Positions 8,931 to 17,833 of a stretch of DNA of 64,000 bases are shown here, one piece after another. The notes under the pieces are model-generated. The model was not told the origin of the DNA and did no database searches. It saw nothing but the letters and a program-made list of their open reading frames with translations. A program made the position numbers and the translations under genes. The DNA is from Flavobacterium sp. Sd200 (GTDB lineage: Bacteria; Bacteroidota; Bacteroidia; Flavobacteriales; Flavobacteriaceae): assembly GCF_009826935.1 (NCBI RefSeq), contig NZ_WUMN01000002.1, forward strand, positions 1 through 64,000, read 5' to 3'. Each line of letters starts with the position of its first letter. Within the stretch, counting starts at the first letter, position 1.

Positions 8931-10079
8931 TTACTTTATTAGGTGATTAGGAAAATCTTCAACCCTTTCACAGCACACCTGCTCCATTACCTGTTGCAGT
9001 TGTACTTTAAGCATAGATATAGCATGATTGCCACCTTCGTTTCCTAAAGCGGCAACACTGTACATAAAGGTACGCCCCATAAAGGTAAAATCGGCGCCAC
9101 AGGCAAGGGTACGTGCAACATCTACACCGCTGCGAATGCCGCTGTCCATCATTACTTTTATCTGTCCTTTGTATTTTTCTACAATAGGGTGCATAGATGC
9201 TATGGCGCTCTGACCTGCATCAAGCTGCCTGCCACCGTGGTTTGAAACTATAACACCATCAAAGCCAAGTCGTATAGCCATTTCTACATCTTCTTCGCTG
9301 CCCACACCTTTAAGCACCAGCTTGCCTTTCCACTTATCGCGAATAGGGGCTATGCGCTCTTCATTCAGCCTTCCGCTAAAGGTGCGGTTCATAAACTGGC
9401 CAAGCTGTTTCATGTTCATACCCTTTTCCATATAAGGCTCCAAGGTTTTAAAGCTTGGTTGTCCATGAATAAGGGTTTTAATGGCCCACTCCGGCCTGCC
9501 TAATATTTGCAATATATTTCTTAAAGACATACTTGGCGGCATGGCAAGACCATTACGAATATCACGTGGGCGGAAACCAAACGTAGGCACATCGCTAAGT
9601 GCTACCAAAACAGGATATTCTGCTGCTGCTGCACGGTCTATAATACTGTCTCTAACAACCGGGTCGGCCGGATGGTATAACTGGTACCAGGCCTGACCGT
9701 GGGTGATCTCGGCAATACGTTCTATACTGGCTGTAGTAACAGTGCTTAGTATAAACGGAATATTGTGCTCATAGGCTGCCTTAGCTAAAATTTCAGGTGC
9801 ATTGGGCCACATAAGCCCCTGCAATCCTACCGGCGATATACCAAAAGGCGCATCATATGTATGCCCAAACAGTTCGGTCTTCATTTCCGACTTAATGTGT
9901 TTGGTCAGGTAGTAAGGCTTTAGCTCAATATCGCGAATATCGGCTGTATTCTTTATAAGGTTTACATCTTCGTTGCAGCCTCCGTCAAGATACTCAAAAG
10001 CGAAGCGCGGAATTTTGCGCTTTGCCTGTTTTATAAGATCTTCCACCGACGGGTAATTGCTGTTGTATTTAATTTGCAT
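8931..10079 (-). CDS. lldD: FMN-dependent L-lactate dehydrogenase / alpha-hydroxy-acid oxidase family
   Basis: 382 residues, normal for FMN-dependent alpha-hydroxy-acid dehydrogenases. Visible features are the N-terminal FEYLDGGCNEDVNL segment, the FMN-site PVGLQGL strand, WYQLYHP, the Lys of VLKGV, and the catalytic His in SNHGGRQLD (about residue 280), followed by DSGIRSG and the phosphate-binding FMGRTFMY. It is the last gene of the rhamnose operon, 61 bp after rhaB. RhaEW makes L-lactate from L-lactaldehyde, so oxidation of L-lactate to pyruvate is the job the context predicts. Family members also use glycolate, mandelate or other 2-hydroxy acids, so substrate is inference. No lactate permease is nearby, consistent with internally produced lactate. 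Confidence 0.8.
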   Translation of the reverse strand: MQIKYNSNYPSVEDLIKQAKRKIPRFAFEYLDGGCNEDVNLIKNTADIRDIELKPYYLTKHIKSEMKTELFGHTYDAPFGISPVGLQGLMWPNAPEILAKAAYEHNIPFILSTVTTASIERIAEITHGQAWYQLYHPADPVVRDSIIDRAAAAEYPVLVALSDVPTFGFRPRDIRNGLAMPPSMSLRNILQILGRPEWAIKTLIHGQPSFKTLEPYMEKGMNMKQLGQFMNRTFSGRLNEERIAPIRDKWKGKLVLKGVGSEEDVEMAIRLGFDGVIVSNHGGRQLDAGQSAIASMHPIVEKYKGQIKVMMDSGIRSGVDVARTLACGADFTFMGRTFMYSVAALGNEGGNHAISMLKVQLQQVMEQVCCERVEDFPNHLIK

Positions 10080-10140
10080 TGTAATTTAATTAGTTATCCT
10101 AAATCTACTGATTATAGAATATGAATAATCGACACCGTTG

Positions 10141-11517
10141 TTATACATCAAAAAACAACGGAACCAGCTTTTTCATCCTGTAATTTTCCTTCAGGAAATT
10201 TGAGGTGATCTTTTTATCTGATATTACCATGGCTGCGCCCAGTGCAGAACCTAACGGAGATTGTGTAGACAAGACTTTGAAACTACTGAAATGGTGCGAC
10301 ATGAGTTTCATAAATACATCATTGTCGGTAAATCCACCATCAATATAGATAGTTTTAATATCGCTGTTGCCTATAGCACTGTTAATAGTGTCTATTTGTA
10401 ACTCCATCAGCTCGATCATCAACTGATGATAAGCTTCCTCAAAAGTATCAAAAGGCTCGAGCTCGGTTTCCTGTGGAAGCCTTTGCAACGATATGCCTTC
10501 AAACTTGAAGTACATTGCTGGTTTTTGTATAAGCTTTAAGTATATATCCTGGTCAAACTGCACATTGCGGTGGTAGCCGTACTCCTTTTGGTAGTATGCC
10601 GATAGCTTTTCTACTTGTAGGCGATACTCATTACCCATAAAAAAACGAGATGCTTTTACACGCTTGCCATCTATTCGCAGGTAATTAAGACTGTTATTCT
10701 CTATATCCTGCTCCGTTAAGCTTTCAGAATTATAAGGGTTAAGCGCAATACTCCATGTTCCGGTAGATAGCAGCAGAAAAGGTTTTTTCTTGCTTAGGAT
10801 ATAAGGCAAAAGTGCCGATGAACTGTCGTGTATGCCTACACCTATTTTTATCTTCTTGTCTTTATAGGTAGTGTTTATGCTGGCCGATGTTGGAACAATT
10901 GGAGGAAGTATCTTATCGATGCCCTCGGCATGTACCCACGCATGATAGTCTTCTGCATCATAATCCCAAAGGCTTGTATGACAACCTATGCTTGTATATT
11001 CGCTAACCGGGATACCCGTAAACAAATAAGACAGGTATTGTGGCAGGTGCAGGCTATATTTTATCTGGCTGAAAACCTCGGGCTTTGTGGTCTTTATCCA
11101 ATATAGCTGTAAGCCCGAATTAAGCATTCCCGCCGGGGGAGATGCCGTTTTAGCCGCTATGGTAAGCTCGTTACCGTATTTTTCATAAAAACCGTCAGTA
11201 ACTGCCTGCGGCATATCTTTAGTATAATTGTACAGCGGTGTTAGTGCTTTACCTTTATAATCAAGATGTACAAGGCTTGCCCCATATGACGAAAAGTTTA
11301 ATGTTTTTATATCAAACTCAGGGTTTTCCAACACTGTATCAAACGTATCTTTCATCCACTGGCGCAGGGCTTCAAGGTTTTCAGTCTCATAGCCGTCTTC
11401 ATCAGTCGTTAGCGGAAGGTTTACATACTCGCGGTGTACCTCGTTGTAATCGTCATCAAAAAGAAAGAATTTTTTGTTGGTCTTGCCTATATCAAATACC
11501 GCATTAACTTTTACCAT
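10141..11517 (-). CDS. rhaB: L-rhamnulokinase (FGGY-family sugar kinase)
   Basis: Predicted to phosphorylate L-rhamnulose to L-rhamnulose 1-phosphate with ATP. 458 residues of the FGGY fold: N-terminal FDIGKTNKKFFLFD (phosphate-1-like loop), the central GVGIHDSSSALL, the adenosine-side LLSTGTWSIALNP, and YIDGGFTDN in the second ATPase domain, then SPLGSALGAAM near the end. It sits 12 bp after rhaI and before the lactate dehydrogenase gene, which fixes the substrate more firmly than the sequence does; by family alone a fuculokinase-like role is also possible. Confidence 0.82.
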   Translation of the reverse strand: MVKVNAVFDIGKTNKKFFLFDDDYNEVHREYVNLPLTTDEDGYETENLEALRQWMKDTFDTVLENPEFDIKTLNFSSYGASLVHLDYKGKALTPLYNYTKDMPQAVTDGFYEKYGNELTIAAKTASPPAGMLNSGLQLYWIKTTKPEVFSQIKYSLHLPQYLSYLFTGIPVSEYTSIGCHTSLWDYDAEDYHAWVHAEGIDKILPPIVPTSASINTTYKDKKIKIGVGIHDSSSALLPYILSKKKPFLLLSTGTWSIALNPYNSESLTEQDIENNSLNYLRIDGKRVKASRFFMGNEYRLQVEKLSAYYQKEYGYHRNVQFDQDIYLKLIQKPAMYFKFEGISLQRLPQETELEPFDTFEEAYHQLMIELMELQIDTINSAIGNSDIKTIYIDGGFTDNDVFMKLMSHHFSSFKVLSTQSPLGSALGAAMVISDKKITSNFLKENYRMKKLVPLFFDV

Positions 11518-11529
11518 CTGTACTGCTTT

Positions 11530-12810
11530 TTATAAACCTGTAGCTTTAACGTTCATACCTCTTTCTTTAATAAGTTCGCCACGCACTGCAAGAGAGCGGT
11601 AAGCTGCCAATGGGTCTATTGCACCACCTGCTTTTTGGCGTGCTGCCTTAAGAATTGGCCTAACATCGGTACGGTAAGCATCCTGAAGTATTTCCTGACA
11701 TTTAACCACATCGTTATCCTGCTGCGCTGCCCTAAGCTCGTCCTGATTTACCAGCAACGCCTGTGTATAAGCAATAAGTATGGCCTCAAGCGATTGTATA
11801 AGGTCTTCCAGAGGGTCTTTAGTATTGTGGCTGGCATCAATCATCCAGGCAAGATCAGGGTTTTGAGGATTGTTCTGCATACCGTAAACCAGCTCGTTGA
11901 AAATTAGGAATAACGGATAAGGCTTAATTGAACCTACAGTAACGTCGTCGTCACCATATTTGCTGTCGTTAAAGTGGAAACCACCCAGCTTGCCCCTCAT
12001 CATCAGTGTAGCAACAATTTGCTCAATGTTTGTATTAGGCAGGTGGTGACCAAGGTCTACAAGTGTGTAAGCCCTGTCTCCGCAGGCATTAGCCAGCATG
12101 AACGAAGTACCCCAGTCCTGTATTACAGTGCTGTAAAAAGCAGGCTCATATGGTTTGTATTCTATAAACAGGCTCCAGTCTGCCGGAAGACCTGCATAGA
12201 TTGTTTTAAGGCTATCCTCTGTATGTTTCAGTACGGTTTGAAAATTGCGCTGACCAGGGAAGTTAGACCCATCTGCCAACCATACGGTAAGCGATTTTGA
12301 GCCTAACTCCTGCCCTATTTTAACCACATCAAGGTTATGCTGTATAGCATACTCGCGCGATGCATCTATAGTGCTGCTCAATGAGCCATGTTTGTAGCTT
12401 TCCTTAGCACCCGGCTGATCCTGAAAGGTATTAGAGTTCATAGCGTCGAACACTATGCCGTGGCTTGCAGCCACTTCTTTTATTGCTTTTGCATCCTGAG
12501 GAATATCCCACGGAATGTGTAACGACACGGCACCAGCCGATTGTGTAAGGGCATGCAGTATACCTATATCGTCAAGTTTTTGCTCCAGTGAAGCAGGCTC
12601 GCCGCCATAAGAAAAACGGCCAAAACGTGTGCCTCCTGCGCCCAAAGCCCAGCTTGGTATTGCCACCTGAAAATCGGCAACTTTTTGTACAATTTCGTCA
12701 ACAGATACTCCTTTTTTAGCGAACCTTTCTGAAATAATGTTCAGTTCGGCATTAAAAACAGTATCCTGCATTTTATTTAAGTCAGCTATTTGCTGTGCAG
12801 TAATCTTCAT
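11530..12810 (-). CDS. rhaI: L-rhamnose isomerase, RhaI type
   Basis: Isomerises L-rhamnose to L-rhamnulose; a metal-dependent TIM-barrel enzyme. The sequence follows the shorter RhaI type known from Pseudomonas stutzeri rather than enterobacterial RhaA: IPSWALGAGGTRFGRF near residue 60, DLGHHLPNTN, GGFHFNDSKYGDDD and MIDASHNTKDPLE carry the metal and substrate residues. I place the start at the ATG ending at 12810 (MKITAQQIADL; 426 residues). The longer version from GTG 12834 would begin inside an inverted repeat and adds eight residues with no family support. Second gene of the operon, about 100 bp after rhaEW, 12 bp before rhaB. Confidence 0.92.
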   Translation of the reverse strand: MKITAQQIADLNKMQDTVFNAELNIISERFAKKGVSVDEIVQKVADFQVAIPSWALGAGGTRFGRFSYGGEPASLEQKLDDIGILHALTQSAGAVSLHIPWDIPQDAKAIKEVAASHGIVFDAMNSNTFQDQPGAKESYKHGSLSSTIDASREYAIQHNLDVVKIGQELGSKSLTVWLADGSNFPGQRNFQTVLKHTEDSLKTIYAGLPADWSLFIEYKPYEPAFYSTVIQDWGTSFMLANACGDRAYTLVDLGHHLPNTNIEQIVATLMMRGKLGGFHFNDSKYGDDDVTVGSIKPYPLFLIFNELVYGMQNNPQNPDLAWMIDASHNTKDPLEDLIQSLEAILIAYTQALLVNQDELRAAQQDNDVVKCQEILQDAYRTDVRPILKAARQKAGGAIDPLAAYRSLAVRGELIKERGMNVKATGL

Positions 12811-12829
12811 TTTTTGTATTTGTTTTTTT

Positions 12830-12899
12830 GCCACGAATTACACGAATTTTCTCAAATTGATTTAATTCAATAGTAATGATAATCCGTGAAATTCGTGGC
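12830..12899. repeat. Imperfect inverted repeat with GCCACGAATTACA core
   Basis: Arms 12830-12848 and 12881-12899 pair at 17 of 19 positions, with a loop of about 32 bases. It fills the rhaEW-rhaI gap. The same 13-base GCCACGAATTACA core begins the hairpin at 17780. It has no T tract, so it is more likely a dispersed repeat or mRNA processing/stability structure than a terminator. Confidence 0.75.
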
Positions 12900-12910
12900 T
12901 TTATAATTTA

Positions 12911-15007
12911 TTAGCGAACAAAAGCATTGGCCATACCGCCATCTACATTTATAATTCCGCCTGTACTCTTATCAAGTATGCCCACGCAGGCAAATACACC
13001 GTTTGCTATATCATCCGGAAGGATAATTTCGTTAAGCAGGCTGCGTTTAGCATAGTGTGCAGGCAGTTCTTCTACAGTAATGCCATAAGCTTTAGCACGG
13101 CCTTCGGCCCAAGCGCCTTCCCAAATTTTACTACCCACAATAACACCGTCAGGGTTTACTGTGTTTACACGTATTTTATCGGCAGCAAGTTCGGCAGCAA
13201 GCAGCCTTGTCATGTGTTGCTGTGCAGCCTTAGCAGTACCATAAGCCACATTGTTAGGACCTGCAACAAGGCCATTTTTACTGGCAATGTTTACAATATC
13301 GCCACCAAAGCCCTGTTTCCTCATGATTGCCGTTCCATGCTGCGCCATAAGGAACTGACCTTTTACAAGAACATCCTGAAGTATGTTCCAGTCTTTAAGT
13401 GTAGTTTCTTCAATTGGTTTAGAGATAGCAAGCCCTGCAGAGTGTACAATAATATCTACACCGCCAAAGGCAAGACACGCTTCTTTATATGCTTTTACTA
13501 CAGACTCTTCATCTGTCACATTACACACAGCACCATCTGCAAGGTCTCTTTTATAAGTAGCCAAAGCCACCTGAAGGTTCTCGGCATTAAGATCTGTAAG
13601 TACTACATTAGCACCTTCCTGCACTAACTTATCAGCAATAGCTTTACCAATACCACCTGCTGCACCGGTAACGATAGCAACCCTGCGGCTTAATGGTTTT
13701 TCGGCAGGCATACGGCTAAGTTTAGCCTCTTCAAGAAGCCAGTATTCTATATCAAAAGCCTCCTGCCTTGGCAAAGATGTATATTCGGTAATAGCCTCTG
13801 CGCCACGCATTACATTGATAGCATTAATGTAAAACTCGCTGGCTACACGTGTAGTTTGTTTATCTTTAGAGAAACTGAACATACCTACGCCAGGATAAAT
13901 AATGATAACCGGGTTAGGGTCTCTCATTGCCGGGCTGTTAGGGTGCTTGCAGGTTTCATAATATTCTGCATATTCTTTGCGGTACTGCTCAAAAGCAGGC
14001 TCGATCTTTTTAAGTATCTCCTCTGTATTGTACACATCTTCGCTTGTACTTAGCGGAAGCACTAACGGCTGGATTTTGGTACGTAGGAAGTGGTCAGGAC
14101 AGCTTGTCCCCAGTGGTGCAAGACGCTCAAGGTCGTTACTGTTAATAAACTCAAGAACCGTATCGCTATCGTTAAAATGGCCTATCATTTTCTTTTCAGA
14201 AGATGCCAGACCGCGAAGCAACGGCATTAGTGTAGCGGCTTTATCAAGACGCTCTTCTTTAGGAAGGCTCTGTATTTTTTGTCCGCCAAATACACTACCT
14301 TTTTCTTTTATTTTCTTCTCAATGTAAGCACTTGCAGCTTCAATAACTTCAAGGCTGTTGATGTAGCACTCATATGAAGTATCGCCCCATGTAAACAAAC
14401 CGTGGCTGCCCAATACAATTCCGCGGATGCCCGGGTTGTCGGCAAGGCATTTTTCAAGCTGAAGACCAAGGTCGAAGCCAGGACGCTGCCATGGCACCCA
14501 ACCCATAGTATCTCCCCAAATATCTTTGGTTACCTGCTCGCTGTCTTTAGCAGCAGCAACAGCAATAAGTGCATCAGGATGAAGGTGGTCTATATGTTTA
14601 AACGGAAGCAGTCCGTGTAATGGAGTATCTATAGATGGCGCTTTACTGTCAAGGTCAAAAATGCAGTGATTGAAAAGACCTACCATGCGGTCTTCATCTG
14701 CAAGGCCGCCGTACACATTTTTAAGGTCGCGAAGCCTTTTAGTATAAAGCCCTGCAATACCGCTGCGTGTAAGGGTACCAATATCGCCGCCGGAACCTTT
14801 TACCCACATAACCTCTACATCTTCATTGGTAAGCGGATCTTTTTCTATGGTTTTACATGATGTGTTGCCACCGCCATAGTTGGTTATCCTTAAATCGCTG
14901 CCCAGTATATTTGAGCGGTACAGGAACAAAGCAACCTGATCATCGCCAAGCGCAGCAGCCTTTTGCTCATCCCATAGATAATTTACATACTTAAATGTTT
15001 TTTCCAT
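12911..15007 (-). CDS. rhaEW: Bifunctional L-rhamnulose-1-phosphate aldolase / L-lactaldehyde dehydrogenase
   Basis: 698-residue fusion. The N-terminal class II aldolase domain (about 1-400) has NYGGGNTS, the metal-His region LPFKHIDHLHPDALIA and GSHGLFTWG. The C-terminal short-chain dehydrogenase domain (about 425-698) has the NAD-binding TGAAGGIGKA (about 440) and the catalytic YGTAK (about 587-591). The family is known as RhaEW: the aldolase splits L-rhamnulose 1-phosphate into DHAP and L-lactaldehyde and the dehydrogenase oxidises the aldehyde to L-lactate. First gene of the minus-strand rhamnose operon (rhaEW, rhaI, rhaB, lldD), divergent from rhaT. Its promoter carries the RCAGGAY direct repeat at fixed distance from a perfect TAnnTTTG box. 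Confidence 0.93.
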   Translation of the reverse strand: MEKTFKYVNYLWDEQKAAALGDDQVALFLYRSNILGSDLRITNYGGGNTSCKTIEKDPLTNEDVEVMWVKGSGGDIGTLTRSGIAGLYTKRLRDLKNVYGGLADEDRMVGLFNHCIFDLDSKAPSIDTPLHGLLPFKHIDHLHPDALIAVAAAKDSEQVTKDIWGDTMGWVPWQRPGFDLGLQLEKCLADNPGIRGIVLGSHGLFTWGDTSYECYINSLEVIEAASAYIEKKIKEKGSVFGGQKIQSLPKEERLDKAATLMPLLRGLASSEKKMIGHFNDSDTVLEFINSNDLERLAPLGTSCPDHFLRTKIQPLVLPLSTSEDVYNTEEILKKIEPAFEQYRKEYAEYYETCKHPNSPAMRDPNPVIIIYPGVGMFSFSKDKQTTRVASEFYINAINVMRGAEAITEYTSLPRQEAFDIEYWLLEEAKLSRMPAEKPLSRRVAIVTGAAGGIGKAIADKLVQEGANVVLTDLNAENLQVALATYKRDLADGAVCNVTDEESVVKAYKEACLAFGGVDIIVHSAGLAISKPIEETTLKDWNILQDVLVKGQFLMAQHGTAIMRKQGFGGDIVNIASKNGLVAGPNNVAYGTAKAAQQHMTRLLAAELAADKIRVNTVNPDGVIVGSKIWEGAWAEGRAKAYGITVEELPAHYAKRSLLNEIILPDDIANGVFACVGILDKSTGGIINVDGGMANAFVR

Positions 15008-15045
15008 TATTTATATTTTTGAATTCGGTTTATCATTTTGATTCT

Positions 15046-15091
15046 CAAAAATAGGATGAAACAACGACGTCAGTATCCTGTGCTGTACTGC
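15046..15091 (-). promoter_or_regulatory. rhaEW promoter with RCAGGAY direct-repeat operator
   Basis: Read on the minus strand: GCAGTAC (15085-15091), 3 bases, ACAGGAT (15075-15081), 21 bases, then TATTTTTG (15046-15053), a perfect TAnnTTTG -7 box 39 bases before the start codon. No -33 TTTG is visible; the proximal half-site takes its place, as for an activator that contacts polymerase. Confidence 0.78.
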
Positions 15092-15185
15092 TTAACACCG
15101 TAATTATTATGTTTAGTATGGCACAAAATTTTGCAACACCTCTACATTATATGTAAAATACCCCTACTGCAACATTTTTACAATT

Positions 15186-15231
15186 ACAGGATACTACAGG
15201 ATGCCCGTTATACTTAAGATTTTTAATATTG
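15186..15231 (+). promoter_or_regulatory. rhaT promoter with RCAGGAY direct-repeat operator
   Basis: ACAGGAT (15186-15192), ACT, ACAGGAT (15196-15202), 21 bases, TAATATTG (15224-15231; 7 of 8 to TAnnTTTG). It implies a 5' leader of about 170 bases before rhaT. With the rhaEW site it occupies the 400-bp divergent gap 15008-15407. The rest of that gap is AT-rich, with a short CAAAATTTTG palindrome near 15126 and no other gene. Confidence 0.78.
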
Positions 15232-15356
15232 ATAAAAATTTACAATTATAATTATTGGCTGTATTTTTAAATCAGGTTTTTAAAAGATTTAATATAAAAA
15301 CAACAACAGCTATTTTTTTGGTTTGGAAATATAGGAATAAATTTGCCTCAAAGCCG

Positions 15357-15370
15357 AAAACGATATAGCT
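15357..15370. promoter_or_regulatory. AAAACGATATAGCT box upstream of rhaT
   Basis: A 14-mer identical to 8684-8697 (opposite strand) upstream of the two-domain GH43 gene, and close to AAACGTTATAG (minus strand, about 23625-23635) before the DUF4861 gene. Here it lies in the predicted rhaT leader, 37 bases before the start, a position suited to a repressor. Binding protein unknown. Confidence 0.4.
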
Positions 15371-15407
15371 TTTTTATTTACAGGCACTATAAATTTATTA
15401 TATTATT

Positions 15408-16463
15408 ATGCACGCATTACTTGGGGTTATTTTTCACTTAATAGGATCTACAGCAGCAGGCAGTTTTTACATGCCCTATAAAAAAGTAACCGGGTGGCGT
15501 TGGGAAATATACTGGATCGTTGGCGGATTTTTTTCGTGGCTTATCGCTCCTTTTATTGCATTATGGCTTACGTTTCCTGAATTTGCATCATTACTGTTCA
15601 GTAACCCAAGCGTAATGTTCTACACCATACTTTTTGGTGTATTATGGGGCATTGGCGGTTTGACCTACGGTTTAGGAATGCGCTACTTAGGAATGTCTTT
15701 AGGCAACTCTGTTATATTAGGTTTCAGCTCTGCGTTTGGGGCGTTATTACCTGCCATATATTATGATTTTAACCGCGAAGTGGGAAAAGTAAGCTTTACC
15801 GACATGTTGGGCTCAAGCGGTGGCCAGGTTATATTGTTTGGTATCGCACTGTGCCTTACAGGTATTGCACTATCAGGCAAATCGGGTATAATGAAAGAGA
15901 AAGAACGTGCCTTATCCGGGGAAGTTCCTGCAAAAGACAGCGAGTATAACTTTAAAAAAGGTATTGTAGTAGCGATACTTTCGGGCATATTAAGTTCTTG
16001 TTTTAATTACGGAATAGAAGCAGGGAAACCTCTTGCCGAAGCCGCTGTAGAAGCTGGTGTTAACCCTCTTTTCCAGAACAATATTACGTTCGTATTGGTG
16101 CTTTGGGGTGGCTTTACAACCAATTTTTTATGGTGTATATATCTTATTATTAAAAACAAAAGCGTTAGCGACCTTAACAACAAGAGTATGCCGCTTACCA
16201 AAAACTATATTTTTTGTGCCATTGCGGGTACTACATGGTTCTTACAGTTCTTTTTTTACGGTATGGGCGAAAGCAGATTGGGCAACGGTGCCAGCAGCTG
16301 GATACTGCACATGAGTGCTATTATACTTGTAGGCAACCTGTGGGGTATTTATTTAAAAGAGTGGAAAGGCGTTAGCAATAAAACAAAATATACTATGCTT
16401 ACCGGGGTGGCTGTATTGCTGATATCGGTAATAATAGTAGGGTACGGAAATTCGATAGATTAA
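15408..16463 (+). CDS. rhaT: L-rhamnose-proton symporter
   Basis: Imports L-rhamnose with protons across the inner membrane. 351 residues with about ten hydrophobic segments and close agreement with RhaT: HLIGSTAAGSFYMPYKKVTGW at the N terminus, WLIAPFIALWLTFPEF, LWGIGGLTYGLGMRYLGMSLG, ISSxxNYG-like ILSSCFNYGIEAG, and WFLQFFFYGMGESRLG near the C terminus. It is transcribed away from rhaEW and preceded by its own operator-promoter, so uptake and catabolism are probably induced together. A terminator follows before the regulator gene. Confidence 0.95.
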   Translation: MHALLGVIFHLIGSTAAGSFYMPYKKVTGWRWEIYWIVGGFFSWLIAPFIALWLTFPEFASLLFSNPSVMFYTILFGVLWGIGGLTYGLGMRYLGMSLGNSVILGFSSAFGALLPAIYYDFNREVGKVSFTDMLGSSGGQVILFGIALCLTGIALSGKSGIMKEKERALSGEVPAKDSEYNFKKGIVVAILSGILSSCFNYGIEAGKPLAEAAVEAGVNPLFQNNITFVLVLWGGFTTNFLWCIYLIIKNKSVSDLNNKSMPLTKNYIFCAIAGTTWFLQFFFYGMGESRLGNGASSWILHMSAIILVGNLWGIYLKEWKGVSNKTKYTMLTGVAVLLISVIIVGYGNSID

Positions 16464-16554
16464 ATATAAATTTCATTCAATATACTCGTTTGAGTTAGTT
16501 AATTTTTTGGTTAGATTAGGTTAGTTACAATGTTATGTTAGGCACTGTAATGAT

Positions 16555-16586
16555 AAAGCGGCTGGGTGGTTCCTGCCGCTTTTTTT
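16555..16586 (+). terminator. Terminator after rhaT
   Basis: AAAGCGGC (16555-16562) pairs with GCCGCTTT (16575-16582) around a 12-nt loop, and a T run follows. The remainder of the 260-bp gap between rhaT and the regulator is AT-rich without a clear gene; a possible weak -7 box lies near 16704-16712. Confidence 0.85.
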
Positions 16587-16723
16587 ATTACCCCAAAAAA
16601 CACTTATTACTTCCAAAAGAAGCTATTAAATATGCGCTATACAGCTAAAAAAAACGTTTGAATACTATACTGGCTAATAATAATTACCTACATTTAGCCT
16701 ATTATTACTTTAGGTTCAAAATC

Positions 16724-17770
16724 ATGTCACAATTGTTTGAAATACAGATAAACGAAAGTTCAAGGGTACCAAAATACAAACAAATTGTAGACTCCATTAT
16801 AGGAGACCTTTCTACCGGAAAGATAAAAGTAGGCGAAAAAGTACCTTCTATAAATGAACTAAGCGAAAACTGCTATCTATCCAGAGACACTGTCGAAAAA
16901 GCCTACAAATACCTGAAAGAGCGCAATATAATCGTGGCTGTTAGGGGCAAAGGATACTACACCAGTAAAGCAGACCATGCGCTAAAATCGAACATTTTCT
17001 TTTTGGTAAACAAGCCAAGCACCTACAAAATGATGATATATAACTCTTTTGTAGATGCCATAGGGATACAGGCTAATATTGACATGTATATTTATCATTG
17101 CGATGAAACGCTATTTATAAATGCATTAGAAAAGGCCATGGGAATGTATGACTACTATGTTATCATGCCACACTTTAGGGATGAAAACTACAACCACGTA
17201 AGCTTTACGCCTGATGTGCTTAACATTTTAGAACAGATACCAAAAGACAAACTGGTAATGCTCGACAATACCAAACCGGGCATATCGGGCGATTATGGAA
17301 CAATATACCAGGATTTTAAAACCGATATTTACAATGCTTTAAAGGAAGGTTTAGATAAAATAAAAAAATACGACAAGATAATTTTAGTCTACCCCAACAA
17401 ATCGGCTAATCCATACCCAAGGCGTATTATGCATGGCTTTCAGCAATTTTGCCGTGAGTTTAACCTTGACCACGAGGTGCTTGACGAAATTTATGAAGAC
17501 ATGGAGCTTTCCAGCAAAGACGTTTATGTTACCATACAGGAACGCGACCTTGTAAATTTGGTACGACAGTTAAGGGCAAAAAACCTAACCTTGGGTGAAG
17601 ACATTGGCATAATTTCCTACAACGAAACTCCACTAAAAGAACTTTTAGGCATTACCGTTATCAGCACTGATTTTAAAGCAATGGGCGAATCAGCAGCATA
17701 TATGGTTTTAAAGAACAAAAAAGAAAAGGTTAAAAACGTATTTAAGTATATAGAACGCAACTCGCTTTAA
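16724..17770 (+). CDS. GntR-type regulator with periplasmic-binding-protein-like sensor (candidate RhaR)
   Basis: Start chosen at ATG 16724 (MSQLFEIQI; 348 residues) because the family begins just before the winged-helix domain; an upstream ATG at 16658 adds 22 atypical residues. Residues 1-75 are a GntR winged helix (VPKYKQIVDSIIGDLSTGKI, KVPSINELSENCYLSRDTVEKAYKYL in segments). Residues about 90-345 resemble a LacI-type sugar-sensing domain rather than the FadR/HutC effector domains. Position behind rhaT suggests a rhamnose-responsive regulator of the rha genes. GntR proteins usually bind short palindromes, so the AAACGATATA boxes fit it better than the RCAGGAY direct repeats; both links are inference. 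Confidence 0.85.
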   Translation: MSQLFEIQINESSRVPKYKQIVDSIIGDLSTGKIKVGEKVPSINELSENCYLSRDTVEKAYKYLKERNIIVAVRGKGYYTSKADHALKSNIFFLVNKPSTYKMMIYNSFVDAIGIQANIDMYIYHCDETLFINALEKAMGMYDYYVIMPHFRDENYNHVSFTPDVLNILEQIPKDKLVMLDNTKPGISGDYGTIYQDFKTDIYNALKEGLDKIKKYDKIILVYPNKSANPYPRRIMHGFQQFCREFNLDHEVLDEIYEDMELSSKDVYVTIQERDLVNLVRQLRAKNLTLGEDIGIISYNETPLKELLGITVISTDFKAMGESAAYMVLKNKKEKVKNVFKYIERNSL

Positions 17771-17777
17771 AATATAT

Positions 17778-17825
17778 AAGCCACGAATTACATTAATTTT
17801 TACAAATTGATGTAATTCGTGGCTT
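17778..17825. repeat. Long hairpin with GCCACGAATTACA core between convergent genes
   Basis: Perfect 16-bp arms (17778-17793 and 17810-17825) that extend inward to about 22 bp with one G-T pair, leaving a 4-nt loop. It lies 7 bases after the regulator stop and shares the GCCACGAATTACA core with the repeat at 12830. It may act as a bidirectional terminator for the regulator and the GH78 operon. Confidence 0.85.
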
Positions 17826-17833
17826 TTCCATTT

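Noticed and set aside
12811-12834. Longer rhaI from GTG 12834
   Set aside because: The extra eight residues (VAKKQIQK) have no family support and the GTG lies in the arm of an inverted repeat; the ATG at 12808-12810 fits the family start.
16658-16723. N-terminal 22-residue extension of the GntR regulator
   Set aside because: The family begins at about MSQLFEI; the upstream part is AT-rich and would place the start inside the promoter.
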